From Piscicola geometra (Eukaryota > Annelida > Clitellata > Hirudinida > Piscicolidae), in the NCBI GenBank assembly GCA_943735955.1, contig OX030961.1:1-64000 (forward strand): 64,000 nt of DNA, given 5' to 3'. The translations under genes and the position numbers were made by a program. Shown piece after piece: positions 11,801 through 28,605 of the stretch (within the stretch, counting starts at the first letter, position 1; each line of letters opens with the position of its first letter). The notes beneath the pieces are model-generated. The model was not told where the DNA came from, did no database searches, and was given only the letters and a program-made list of their open reading frames with translations.

Positions 11801-14800
11801 CATATATTGCATATTTACATATATTGCATATTTACATATATTGCATATTTACATATATTGCATATTTACATATATTGCATATTTACATATATTGCATATT
11901 TACATATATTGCATATTTACATATATTGCATTTTTACATATATTGCATATTTACATATATTGCATATTTACATATATTGCATATTTACATATATTGCATG
12001 TTTACATATATTGCATATTTACATATATTGCATATTTATATATATTGCATATTCACATATATTGCATATTTACGTATATTGCATATTTACATATATTGCA
12101 TATTTACATATATTGCATATTTACATATATTGCATATTTACATATATTGCATATTTACATATATTGCATATTTACATATTATGCATTTATACATATATTG
12201 CATATTTACATATATTGCATCTTTACATATATTGCATATTTACATATAATGCATATTTACATATATTGCATATTTACATATATTGCATATTTACGTATAT
12301 TGCATATTTACATGTATTGCATATTTACATATTATGCATATTTGCATATATTGCATATTTACATATATTGCATATTTACATATATTGCATATTTACATAT
12401 ATTGCATATTTACATATATTGCATATTTACATATATTGCATATTTACATATATTGCATATTTACATATATTGCATATTCACATAAATTGCATATTTACAT
12501 ATATTGAATATTTACATATATTGCATATTTACATATATTGCATGTTTTCATATATTGCATATTTACATATATTGCATTTTAACATATATTGCATATTTAC
12601 ATATATTGCATATTTACAAATATTGCATATTTACATATATTGCATATTTACGTATATTGCATATTTACATGTATTGCATATTTACATATATTGCATATTT
12701 GCATAAATTGCATATTTACATATATTGCATATTTACATATATTGCATATTTACATATATTGCATATTTACATATATTGCATATTTACATATATTGCATAT
12801 TTACATATATTGCATATTTACATATATTGCATATTTACATATATTGCATGTTTTCATATATTGCGTATTTACATATATTGCATTTCAACATATATTGCAT
12901 TTCAACATATATTGCATATTTACATATATTGCATATTTACATATATTGCATATTTACATATATTGCATATTTACATATATTGCATATTTACATATATTGC
13001 ATATTTACATATATTGCATATTTACATATATTGCATATTTACATATATTGCATATTTACATATATTGCATATTTACATATATTGCATATTTACATATATT
13101 GCATATTTACATATATTGCATATTTACATATATTGCATATTTACATATATTGCATATTTACATATACTGCATATTTACATATATTGCATATTTATATATA
13201 TTGCATATTTACATATATTGCATCTTTACGTATATTGCATATTTACATGTATTGCATATTTACATATATTGCATATTTGCATATATTGCATATTTACATA
13301 TATTGCATATTTACATATATTGCATATTTACATATATTGCATATTTACATATACTGCATATTTACATTTATTGCATATTTACATATATTGCATATTTACA
13401 TATATTGCATATTTACATATATTGCCTTTTTACATATATTGCATATTTACATATGTTGCATATATACATATATTGCATATTTTCATATATTGCATAATTA
13501 CATATATTGCATATTTACATATATTGCATATTTACATATATTGCATATTTACATATATTGCATATTTACATATATTGCATATTTACATATTATGCATATA
13601 TACATATATTGCATATTTACATATATTGCATCTTTACATATATTGCATATTTACAAATATTGCATATTTACATATATTGCATATTTACATATATTGCATA
13701 TTTACATATATTGCATATTTACATATATTGCATCTTTACATATATTGCATATTTACATATATTGCATATTTACATATATTGCATATTTACATATATTGCA
13801 TATTTACATATATTGCATATTTACATATATTGCATATTTACATATACTGCATATTTACATTTATTGCATATTTACATATATTGCATATTTACATATGTTG
13901 CATATATACATATATTGCATATTTTCCTTTATTGCATATTTACATATATTGCATATTTACATATATTGCATATTTACATATATTGCATGTTTTCATATAT
14001 TGCGTATTTACATATATTGCATTTCAACATATATTGCATTTCAACATATATTGCATATTTACATATATTGCATATTTACATATATTGCATATTTACATAT
14101 ATTGCATATTTACATATATTGCATATTTACATATATTGCATATTTACATATATTGCATATTTACATATATTGCATATTTACATATATTGCATATTTACAT
14201 ATATTGCATATTTACATATATTGCATATTTACATATATTGCATATTTACATATACTGCATATTTACATATATTGCATATTTATATATATTGCATATTTAC
14301 ATATATTGCATATTTACGTATATTGCATATTTACATTTATTGCATATTTACATATATTGCATATTTGCATATATTGCATATTTACATATATTGCATATTT
14401 ACATATATTGCATATTTACATATATTGCATATTTACATATACTGCATATTTACATTTATTGCATATTTACATATATTGCATATTTACATATATTGCATAT
14501 TTACATATATTGCCTTTTTACATATATTGCATATTTACATATGTTGCATTTATACATATATTGCATATTTTCATATATTGCATAATTACATATATTGCAT
14601 ATTTACATATATTGCATATTTACATATATTGCATATTTACATATATTGCATATTTACATATATTGCATATTTACATATTATGCATATATACATATATTGC
14701 ATATTTACATATATTGCATCTTTACATATATTGCATATTTACAAATATTGCATATTTACATATATTGCATATTTACATATATTGCATATTTACATATATT

Positions 14801-15599
14801 GCATATTTACATATATTGCATCTTTACATATATTGCATATTTACATATATTGCATATTTACATATATTGCATATTTACATATATTGCATATTTACATATA
14901 TTGCATATATACATATATTTCATATTTACATATACTGCATATTTACATTTATTGCATATTTACATATATTGCATATTTACATATATTGCATAATTACATA
15001 TATTGCATATTTACATATATTGCCTTTTTACATATATTGCATATTTACATATGTTGCATATATACATATATTGCATATTTTCCTTTATTGCATATTTACA
15101 TATATTGCATATTTACATATATTGCATATTTACATATATTGCATGTTTTCATATATTGCGTATTTACATATATTGCATTTCAACATATATTGCATATTTA
15201 CATATATTGCATATTTACATATATTGCATGTTTTCATATATTGCGTATTTACATATATTGCATTTCAACATATATTGCATGTTTTCATATATTGCATATT
15301 TACATATATTGCATTTTAACATATATTGCATATTTACATATATTGCATATTTACATATATTGCATATTTACATATATTGCATATTTACATATATTGCATA
15401 TTTACATATATTGCATATTTACATATATTGCATATTTACATATATTGCATATTTACATATATTGCATATTTACATATATTGCATGTTTTCATATATTGCG
15501 TATTTACATATATTGCATTTCAACATATATTGCATTTCAACATATATTGCATATTTACATATATTGCATATTTACATATATTGCATATTTACATATATT

Positions 15600-16555
15600 G
15601 CATATTTACATATATTGCATATTTACATATATTGCATATTTACATATATTGCATATTTACATATATTGCATATTTACATATTATGCATATATACATATAT
15701 TGCATATTTACATATATTGCATCTTTACATATATTGCATATTTACAAATATTGCATATTTACATATATTGCATATTTACATATATTGCATATTTACATAT
15801 ATTGCATATTTACATATATTGCATCTTTACATATATTGCATATTTACATATATTGCATATTTACATATATTGCATATTTACATATATTGCATATTTACAT
15901 ATATTGCATAATTACATATATTGCATATTTACATATATTGCCTTTTTACATATATTGCATATTTACATATGTTGCATATATACATATATTGCATATTTTC
16001 CTATATTGCATATTTAAATATATTGCATATTTACATATATTGCATATTTACATATATTGCATGTTTTCATATATTGCGTATTTACATATATTGCATTTCA
16101 ACATATATTGCATTTCAACATATATTGCATATTTACATATATTGCATATTTACATATATTGCTCATTTACATATATTGCATATTTACATATATTGCATAT
16201 TTACATATATTGCATATTTACATATATTGCATATTTACATATATTGCATATTTACATATATTGCATATTTACATATATTGCATATTTACATATATTGCAT
16301 ATTTACATATATTGCCTTTTTACATATATTGCATATTTACATATGTTGCATATATACATATATTGCATATTTTCATATATTGCATAATTACATATATTGC
16401 ATATTTACATATATTGCATATTTACATATATTGCATATTTACATTTATTGCATATTTACATATATTGCATATTTACATATATTGCATATTTACATATATT
16501 GCATATTTACATATATTGCATATTTACATATTATGCATATATACATATATTGCAT
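15600..16555. repeat. Segment duplicated 1,938 bp downstream (copy 1)
   Basis: This stretch, including GCATAATTAC, TTGCCTTTTTAC, TTTCCTATATTG, TTTAAATATATTG and TTGCTCATTTAC variants, is repeated with the same order and spacing 1,938 bp (114 monomers) downstream at about 17,538-18,493. I see only isolated substitutions, for example ACATTTATT near 16,440 where the second copy has ACATATATT. Boundaries are approximate because flanks are the same satellite. Confidence 0.8.
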
Positions 16556-17537
16556 ATTTTCATATATTGCATAATTACATATATTGCATATTTACATATA
16601 TTGCATATTTACATATATTGCATATTTACATATATTGCATATTTACATATATTGCATATTTACATATTATGCATATATACATATATTGCATATTTACATA
16701 TATTGCATCTTTACATATATTGCATATTTACAAATATTGCATATTTACATATATTGCATATTTACATATATTGCATATTTACATATATTGCATATTTACA
16801 TATATTGCATCTTTACATATATTGCATATTTACATATATTGCATATTTACATATATTGCATATTTACATATATTGCATATTTACATATATTGCATATTTA
16901 CATATATTGCATATTTACATATATTGCATATTTACATATATTGCATATTTACATATATTGCATATTTACATATATTGCATGTTTTCATATATTGCGTATT
17001 TACATATATTGCATTTCAACATATATTGCATTTCAACATATATTGCATATTTACATATATTGCATATTTACATATATTGCATATTTACATATATTGCATA
17101 TTTACATATATTGCATATTTACATATATTGCATATTTACATATATTGCATATTTACATATATTGCATATTTACATATATTGCATATTTACATATATTGCA
17201 TATTTACATATATTGCATATTTACATATATTGCATATTTACATATATTGCATATTTACATATATTGCATATTTACATGTATTGCATATTTACATATATTG
17301 CATATTTGCATATATTGCATATTTACATATATTGCATATTTACATATATTGCATATTTACATATATTGCATATTTACATATACTGCATATTTACATTTAT
17401 TGCATATTTACATATATTGCATATTTACATATATTGCATATTTACATATATTGCCTTTTTACATATATTGCATATTTACATATGTTGCATATATACATAT
17501 ATTGCATATTTTCATATATTGCATAATTACATATATT

Positions 17538-18493
17538 GCATATTTACATATATTGCATATTTACATATATTGCATATTTACATATATTGCATATTTACAT
17601 ATATTGCATATTTACATATTATGCATATATACATATATTGCATATTTACATATATTGCATCTTTACATATATTGCATATTTACAAATATTGCATATTTAC
17701 ATATATTGCATATTTACATATATTGCATATTTACATATATTGCATATTTACATATATTGCATCTTTACATATATTGCATATTTACATATATTGCATATTT
17801 ACATATATTGCATATTTACATATATTGCATATTTACATATATTGCATAATTACATATATTGCATATTTACATATATTGCCTTTTTACATATATTGCATAT
17901 TTACATATGTTGCATATATACATATATTGCATATTTTCCTATATTGCATATTTAAATATATTGCATATTTACATATATTGCATATTTACATATATTGCAT
18001 GTTTTCATATATTGCGTATTTACATATATTGCATTTCAACATATATTGCATTTCAACATATATTGCATATTTACATATATTGCATATTTACATATATTGC
18101 TCATTTACATATATTGCATATTTACATATATTGCATATTTACATATATTGCATATTTACATATATTGCATATTTACATATATTGCATATTTACATATATT
18201 GCATATTTACATATATTGCATATTTACATATATTGCATATTTACATATATTGCCTTTTTACATATATTGCATATTTACATATGTTGCATATATACATATA
18301 TTGCATATTTTCATATATTGCATAATTACATATATTGCATATTTACATATATTGCATATTTACATATATTGCATATTTACATATATTGCATATTTACATA
18401 TATTGCATATTTACATATATTGCATATTTACATATATTGCATATTTACATATATTGCATATTTACATATTATGCATATATACATATATTGCAT
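17538..18493. repeat. Segment duplicated 1,938 bp upstream (copy 2)
   Basis: This is the second copy of the 15,600-16,555 segment, carrying the same rare variants (TTGCTCATTTAC at about 18,098; TTTAAATATATTG near 17,951). The two copies diverge at about 18,494, where copy 1 has a GCATATTTTC monomer and copy 2 has the canonical monomer. Confidence 0.8.
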
Positions 18494-19199
18494 ATTTACA
18501 TATATTGCATCTTTACATATATTGCATATTTACATATATTGCATATTTACATATATTGCCTTTTTACATATATTGCATATTTACATATGTTGCATATATA
18601 CATATATTGCATATTTTCCTATATTGCATATTTACATTTATTGCATATTCACATATATATCATATTTACATATATTGCATGTTTTCATATATTGCATATT
18701 TACATATATTGCATTTCAACATATATTGCATTTCAACATATATTGCATATTTACATATATTGCATATTTACATATATTGCATATTTACATATATTGCATA
18801 TTTACATATATTTCATATTTACATATATTGCATATTTACATATATTGCATATTTACATATATTGCATATTTACATATATTGCATATTTACATATATTGCA
18901 TATTTACATATATTGCATATTTACATATCTTGCATATTTACATATATTGCATATTTACATATATTGCATATTTACATATATTGCATATTTATATATATTG
19001 CATATTCACATATATTGCATATTTACGTATATTGCATATTTACATATATTGCATATTTACATATATTGCATATTTACATATATTGCATATTTACATATAT
19101 TGCATATTTACATATATTGCATATTTACATATTATGCATTTATACATATATTGCATATTTACATATATTGCATCTTTACATATATTGCATATTTACATA

Positions 19200-22100
19200 T
19201 AATGCATATTTACATATATTGCATATTTACATATATTGCATATTTACGTATATTGCATATTTACATGTATTGCATATTTACATATTATGCATATTTGCAT
19301 ATATTGCATATTTACATATATTGCATATTTACATATATTGCATATTTACATATATTGCATATTTACATATATTGCATATTTACATATATTGCATATTTAC
19401 ATATATTGCATATTTACATATAATGCATATTCACATATATTGCATATTTACATATATTGCATATTTACTTATATTGCATATTTACATATATTGCATGTTT
19501 TCATATATTGCATATTTACATATATTGCATTTTAACATATATTGCATATTTACATATATTGCATATTTACATATATTGCATATTTACATATTTTGCATAT
19601 TTACGTATATTGCATATTTACATATATTGCATATTCACATATATTGCATATTTACGTATATTGCATATTTACATGTATTGCATATTTACATATATTGCAT
19701 ATTTGCATATATTGCATATTTACATATATTGCATATTTACATATATTGCATATTTACATATATTGCATATTTACATATATTGCATATTAACATATATTGC
19801 ATATTTACATATATTGCATATTCACATATATTGCATATTTACATATATTGCATATTTACATATATTGCATATTTACATATATTGCATGTTTTCATATATT
19901 GCATATTTACATTTATTGCATTTTAACATATATTGCATATTTACATATATTGCATTTTTACATATATTGCATATTTACATATATTGCATATTTACATATA
20001 TTTCTTATTTACATATATTGCATATTTACATATATTGCATATTTACATATATTGCCTATTTACATATATTGCATATTTACATATATTGCATATTTACGTA
20101 TATTGCATATTTACATGTATTGCATATTTACATATATTGCATATTTGCATATATTGCATATTTACATATATTGCATATTTACATGTATTGCATATTTACA
20201 TATATTGCATATTTACATATATTGCATATTTACATATATTGCATATTTACATATATTGCATATTTACATATATTGCATATTCACATATATTGCATATTTA
20301 CATATATTGCATATTTACATATATTGCATATTTACATATATTGCATATTTACATATATTGCATTTTTACATATATTGCATATTTACATATATTGCATATT
20401 TACATATTATGCATTTATACATATATTGCATATTTACATATATTGCAGATTTACATATTATGCATTTATACATATATTGCATATTTACATATATTGCATC
20501 TTTACATATATTGCATATTTACATATATTGCATATTTACATATAATGCATATTTACATATATTGCATATTTACATATATTGCATATTTACGTATATTGCA
20601 TATTTACATGTATTGCATATTTACATATTATGCATATTTGCATATATTGCATATTTACATATATTGCATATTTACATATATTGCATATTTACATATATTG
20701 CATATTTACATATATTGCATATTTACATATATTGCATATTTACATATATTGCATATTTACATATATTGCATATTCACATATATTGCATATTTACATATAT
20801 TGCATATTTACATATATTGCATATTTACATATATTGCATATTCACATATATTGCATATTTACATATATTGCATATTTACATATATTGCATATTTACATAT
20901 ATTGCATATTTACATATATTCCATTTTTACATGTATTGCATATTTACATATATTGCATATTTGCATATATTGCATATTTACATATATTGCATATTTACAT
21001 GTATTGCATATTTACATATATTGCATATTTACATATATTGCATATTTACATATATTGCATATTTACATATATTGCATATTTACATATATTGCATATTCAC
21101 ATATATTGCATATTTACATATATTGCATATTTACATATATTGCATATTTACATATATTGCATATTTACATATATTGCATTTTTACATATATTGCATATTT
21201 ACATATATTGCATATTTACATATTATGCATTTATACATATATTGCATATTTACATATAATGCATCTTTACATATATTTCATATTTACATATATTGCATAT
21301 TTACATATAATGCATATTTACATATATTGCATATTTACATATATTGCATATTTACGTATATTGCATATTTACATGTATTGCATATTTACATATTATGCAT
21401 ATTTGCATATATTGCATATTTACATATATTGCATATTTACATATATTGCATATTTACATATATTGCATATTTACATATATTGCATATATACATATATTGC
21501 ATATTTACATATATTGCATATTTACATATATTGCATATTCACATATATTGCATATTTACATATATTGCATATTTACATATATTGCATATTTACATATATT
21601 GCATGTTTTCATATATTGCATATTTACATGTATTGCATATTTACATATATTGCATATTTGCATATATTGCATATTTACATATATTGCATATTTACATGTA
21701 TTGCATATTTACATATATTGCATATTTACATATATTGCATATTTACATATATTGCATATTTACATATATTGCATATTTACATATAATGCATATTTACATA
21801 TATTGCATATTTACATATATTGCATATTTACGTATATTGCATATTTACATGTATTGCATATTTACATATTATGCATATTTGCATATATTGCATATTTACA
21901 TATATTGCATATTTACATATATTGCATATTTACATATATTGCATATTTACATATATTGCATATTTACATATATTGCATATTTACATATATTGCATATTTA
22001 CATATATTGCATATTCACATATATTGCATATTTACATATATTGCATATTTACATATATTGCATATTTACATATATTGCATATTCACATATATTGCATATT

Positions 22101-25100
22101 TACATATATTGCATATTTACATATATTGCATATTTACATATATTGCATATTTACATATATTGCATTTTTACATGTATTGCATATTTACATATATTGCATA
22201 TTTGCATATATTGCATATTTACATATATTGCATATTTACATGTATTGCATATTTACATATATTGCATATTTACATATATTGCATATTTACATATATTGCA
22301 TATTTACATATATTGCATATTTACATATATTGCATATTCACATATATTGCATATTTACATATATTGCATATTTACATATATTGCATATTTACATATATTG
22401 CATATTTACATATATTGCATTTTTACATATATTGCATATTTACATATATTGCATATTTACATATTATGCATTTATACATATATTGCATATTTACATATAA
22501 TGCATCTTTACATATATTGCATATTTACATATATTGCATATTTACATATAATGCATATTTACATATATTGCATATTTACATATATTGCATATTTACGTAT
22601 ATTGCATATTTACATGTATTGCATATTTACATATTATGCATATTTGCATATATTGCATATTTACATATATTGCATATTTACATATATTGCATATTTACAT
22701 ATATTGCATATTTACATATATTGCATATATACATATATTGCATATTTACATATATTGCATATTTACATATATTGCATATTCACATATATTGCATATTTAC
22801 ATATATTGCATATTTACATATATTGCATATTTACATATATTGCATGTTTTCATATATTGCATATTTACATATATTGCATATTTACATATTTTGCATATTT
22901 ACATATATTGCTTATTTACATATATTGCATATTTACATATATTGCATATTTACATATATTGCATATTTACATATATTGCATATTTACATATATTGCATAT
23001 TTACATATATTGCATATTTACATATATTGCATATTTACATATATTGCATATTTACATATATTGCTTATTTACATATATTGCATATTTACATATATTGCAT
23101 ATTTACATATATTGCATATTTACATATATTGCATATTTACATATATTGCATATTTACATATATTGCATATTTACATATATTGCATATTTACATATATTGC
23201 ATATTTACATATATTGCTTATTTACATATATTGCATATTTACATATATTGCATATTTACATATATTGCATATTTACATATATTGCTTATTTACATATATT
23301 GCATATTTACATATATTGCATTTTTACATATATTGCATATTTACATATATTGCATATTTACATATTATGCATTTATACATATATTGCATATTTACATATA
23401 TTGCATCTTTACATATATTACATATTTACATATATTGCATATTTACATATAATGCATATTTACATATATTGCATATTTACATATATTGCATATTTACGTA
23501 TATTGCATATTTACATGTATTGCATATTTACATATTATGCATATTTGCATATATTGCATATTTACATATATTGCATATTTACATATATTGCATATTTACA
23601 TATATTGCATATTTACATATATTGCATATTTACATATATTGCATATTTACATATATTGCATATTTACATATATTGCATATTCACATATATTGCATATTTA
23701 CATATATTGCATATTTACATATATTGCATATTTACATATATTGCATGTTTTCATATATTGCATATTTACATATATTGCATTTTAACATATATTGCATACT
23801 TACATATATTGCATATTTACATATATTGCATATTTACATATATTGCATATTTACATATATTGCATATTTACATATATTGCATATTTACATATATTGCATA
23901 TTTACATATATTGCATATTTACATATATTGCATATTCACATATATTGCATATTTACATATATTGCATATTTACATATATTGCATATTTACATATATTGCA
24001 TGTTTTCATATATTGCATATTTACATATATTGCATTTTAACATATATTGCATACTTACATATATTGCATATTTACATATATTGCATATTTACATATATTG
24101 CATATTTACATATATTGCATATTTACATATATTGCATATTTACATATATTGCATATTCACATATATTGCATATTTACATATATTGCATATTTACATTTAT
24201 TGCATATTTACATATATTGCATGTTTTCATATATTGCATATTTACATATATTGCATTTTAACATATATTGCATATTTACATATTTTGCATATTTACATAT
24301 ATTGCTTATTTACATATATTGCATATTTACATATATTGCATATTTACATATAATGCATATTTACATATTATGCATATTTACATATATTGCATATTTACGT
24401 ATATTGCATATTTACATGTATTGCATATTTACATATTATGCATATTTGCATATATTGCATATTTACATATATTGCATATTTACATATATTGCATATTTAC
24501 ATATATTGCATATTTACATATATTGCATATTTACATATATTGCATATTTACATATATTGCATATTTACATATATTGCATATTCACAAATATTGCATATTT
24601 ACATATATTGCATATTTACATATATTGCATATTTACATATATTGCATGTTTTCATATATTGCATATTTACATATATTGCATTTTAACATATATTGCATAC
24701 TTACATATATTGCATATTTACATATATTGCATATTTACATATATTGCATATTTACATATATTGCATATTTACATATATTGCATATTTACATATATTGCAT
24801 ATTCACATATATTGCATATTTACATATATTGCATATTTACATTTATTGCATATTTACATATATTGCATGTTTTCATATATTGCATATTTACATATATTGC
24901 ATTTTAACATATATTGCATATTTACATATTTTGCATATTTACATATATTGCTTATTTACATATATTGCATATTTACATATATTGCATATTTACATATATT
25001 GCATATTTACATATATTGCATATTTACATATATTGCATATTTACATATATTGCATATTCACATATATTGCATATTTACATATATTGCATATTTACATTTA

Positions 25101-27115
25101 TTGCATATTTACATATATTGCATGTTTTCATATATTGCATATTTACATATATTGCATTTTAACATATATTGCATATTTACATATATTGCATATTTACATA
25201 TATTGCATATTTACATATATTGCATATTTACATATATTGCATATTTACATATATTGCATGTTTTCATATATTGCATATTTACATATATTGCATTTTAACA
25301 TATATTGCATATTTACATATATTGCATATTTACATATATTGCATATTTACATATTTTGCATATTTACATATATTGCTTATTTACATATATTGCATATTTA
25401 CATATATTGCATATTTACATATATTGCATATTTACATATATTGCATATTTACATATATTGCATATTTACATATATTGCATATTTACATATATTGCATATT
25501 TACATATATTGCTTATTTACATATATTGCATATTTACATATATTTCATATTTACATATATTGCATATTTACATATATTGCATATTTACATATATTGCATA
25601 TTTACATATATTGCATATTTACATATATTGCATATTTACATATATTGCATATTTACATATATTGCTTATTTACATATATTGCATATTTACATATATTGCA
25701 TATTTACATATATTGCATATTTACATATATTGCTTATTTACATATATTGCATATTTACATATATTGCATTTTTACATATATTGCATATTTACATATATTG
25801 CATATTTACATATATTGCATCTTTACATATATTGCATATTTACATATATTGCATATTTACATATATTGCATATTTACATATATTGCATATTTACATATAT
25901 TGCTTATTTACATATATTGCATATTTACATATATTGCATATTTACATATATTGCATATTTACATATATTGCTTATTTACATATATTGCATATTTACATAT
26001 ATTGCATTTTTACATATATTGCATATTTACATATATTGCATATTTACATATTATGCATTTATACATATATTGCATATTTACATATATTGCATCTTTACAT
26101 ATATTGCATATTTACATATATTGCATATTTACATATAATGCATATTTACATATATTGCATATTTACATATATTGCATATTTACATATATTGCATTTTTAC
26201 ATATATTGCATATTTACATATATTGCATATTTACATATTATGCATTTATACATATATTGCATATTTACATATATTGCATCTTTACATATATTGCATATTT
26301 ACATATATTGCATATTTACATATAATGCATATTTACATATATTGCATATTTACATATATTGCATATTTACATATATTGCATATTTACATATATTGCATAT
26401 TTACATATATTGCATATTCACATATATTGCATATTTACATATTATGCATTTATACATATATTGCATATTTACATATATTGCATATTCACATATATTGCAT
26501 ATTTACATATATTGCATATTTACATATATTGCATATTTACATATATTGCATATTTACATATATTGCATATTCACATATATTGCATATTTACATATATTGC
26601 ATATTTACATATATTGCATATTTACATATATTGCATGTTTTCATTTATTGCATATTTACATATATTGCATTTTAACATATATTGCATACTTACATATATT
26701 GCATATTTACATATATTGCATATTTACATATATTGCATATTTACATATATTGCATATTTACATATATTGCATATTTACATATATTGCAGATTTACATATA
26801 TTGCATATTTACATATATTGCATATTTACATATATTACATATTTACCTATATTGCATATTTACATATATTGCATATTTACATATATTGCATATTTACATA
26901 TATTGCATATTTACATATATTGCATATTTACATATATTGCTTATTTACATATATTGCATATTTACATATATTGCATATTTACATATATTGCATATTTACA
27001 TATATTGCATATTTACATATATTGCATATTTACATATATTGCATAGTTAAATATATTGCATATTTACATATCTTGCATATTTACATATATTGCATCTTTA
27101 CATATATAGCATATT
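19200..27115. repeat. Array B neighbourhood B2 with a 1,241-bp HOR (765 + 476)
   Basis: B1 markers vanish here. The segment is marked by TACGTA followed one monomer later by ACATGTATTG, then ATTATGC and ATTTGCAT. The C of TACGTA lies at 20,590, 21,355, 21,831, 22,596, 23,497 and 24,398. Intervals are 765, 476, 765, 901 and 901 bp (45, 28, 45, 53 and 53 monomers), so 1,241 bp is the next level up. GCATTTTAAC and GTTTTCATA variants end each 901-bp unit. Monomer phase is unchanged from B1. Confidence 0.84.
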
Positions 27116-28129
27116 TAAATTATATTGCATATTGACACATATTGCATATTTACATATATTGCATATTTACATATATTGCATATTTACATATATTGCATAT
27201 TTACATATATTGCCTATTTACATATATTGCATATTTACATATGTTGCATATATACCTATATTGCATATTTTCATATATTGCATAATTACATATATTGCAT
27301 ATTTACATATATTGCATATTTACATATATTGCATATTTACATATATTGCATATTTACATATATTGCATATTTACATATTATGCATTTATACATATATTGC
27401 ATATTTACATATATTGCATCTTCACATATATTGCATATTTACATATATTGCATATTTACGTATATTGCATATTTACATGTATTGCATATTTACATATATT
27501 GCATATTTGCATATATTGCATATTTACATATATTGCATATTTACATATATTGCATATTTACTTATATTGCATATTTACATATATTGCATATTTACATATA
27601 TTGCATATTTACATATATTGCATATTCACATATATTGCATATTTACATATATTGCATATTTACATATATTGCATATTTACATATATTGCATATTTACATA
27701 TATTGCATATTTACATATATTGCATATTTACATTTATTGCATATTTACATATATTGCATATTTACATATATTGCATATTTACATTGATTGCATATTTACA
27801 TATATTGCATATTCACATATATTGCATATTTACATATATTGCATATTTACATATATTGCATATTTACATATATTGCATATTTACATATATTGCATGTTTT
27901 CATATATTGCATATTTACATATATTGCATTTTAACATATATTGCATATTTACATATATTGCATATTTACATATATTGCATATTTACATATATTGCATATT
28001 TACATATATTGCTTATTTACATATATTGCATATTTACATATATTGCATATTTACATATATTGCATATTTAAATATATTGCATATTTACATATATTGCATA
28101 TTTACATATATTGCATATTTACATATAAT

Positions 28130-28605
28130 GCATATTTACATATATTGCATATTTACATATATTGCATATTTACATATATTGCATATTTACATATATTGCA
28201 TATTTACATATATTGCATATTTACATATATTGCATATTTACATATATTGCATATTTACATATATTGCATATTTACATATATTGCATATTTACATATATTG
28301 CATATTTACATATATTGCATATTTACATATATTGCATATTTACATATATTGCATATTTACATATATTGCATATTTACATATATTGCATATTTACATATAT
28401 TGCATATTTACATATATTGCATATTTACATATATTGCATATTTACATATATTGCATATTTACATATATTGCATATTTACATATATTGCATATTTACATAT
28501 ATTGCATATTTACATATATTGCATATTTACATATATTGCATATTTACATATATTGCATATTTACATATATTGCATATTTACATATATTGCATATTTACAT
28601 ATATT
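28130..28605. repeat. 28 consecutive identical consensus monomers
   Basis: Between the ATAATGC variant ending at 28,129-28,130 and the TTGCCTATTTAC variant starting at 28,606 I read 476 bp of unbroken CATATTTACATATATTG, which is 28 x 17. Other long perfect runs lie at about 38,031-38,353 (19 copies), 40,194-40,584 (23), 51,299-51,655 (21) and 60,194-60,533 (20). Such runs suggest recent local amplification. Confidence 0.8.

Larger units (their letters stand above)
10141..18500. repeat. TACAAAT / TATTATGCATATATAC module series within B1
   Basis: The variant monomer with TTTACAAATATTG, preceded about four monomers upstream by TATTATGCATATATAC, recurs at 10,286, 13,652, 14,740, 15,743, 16,729 and 17,681 (T before ACAAAT). 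Intervals are 3,366, 1,088, 1,003, 986 and 952 bp, all multiples of 17. The module expanded by unequal exchange with a slightly different copy length each time. Confidence 0.82.
8821..19200. repeat. Array B neighbourhood B1, about 1-kb modular HORs
   Basis: This segment is marked by TTGCCTTTTTAC, ATGTTGCATATATAC, GCATTTTC, GTATTTAC after TTGC, GCATTTCAAC and TACTGCAT variants. The G of TTGCCTTTTTAC falls at 9,106, 10,058, 10,568, 10,942, 11,112, 11,554, 13,424, 14,512, 15,022, 15,940, 16,314, 17,453, 17,878, 18,252 and 18,558. Every interval is an exact multiple of 17 (952, 510, 374, 170, 442, 1,870, 1,088, 510, 918, 374, 1,139, 425, 374, 306). The recurring 374, 510, 952 and 1,088 bp values indicate a shuffled modular HOR, not a single fixed one. 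The right boundary is approximate. Confidence 0.85.

Noticed and set aside
10224..18490. TATGCATA palindromes in the ATTATGC monomers as recombination sites
   Set aside because: An 8-base palindrome in such AT-rich repeats is expected by chance, and there is no integrase or recombinase context.
19797..24353. 1,518-codon + strand frame of HIYIYCIFTYIAYLHIL repeats
   Set aside because: All three + frames overlap here with the same cyclic peptide because the 17-bp monomer has no stops. No codon bias, promoter, intron or unique domain is visible.
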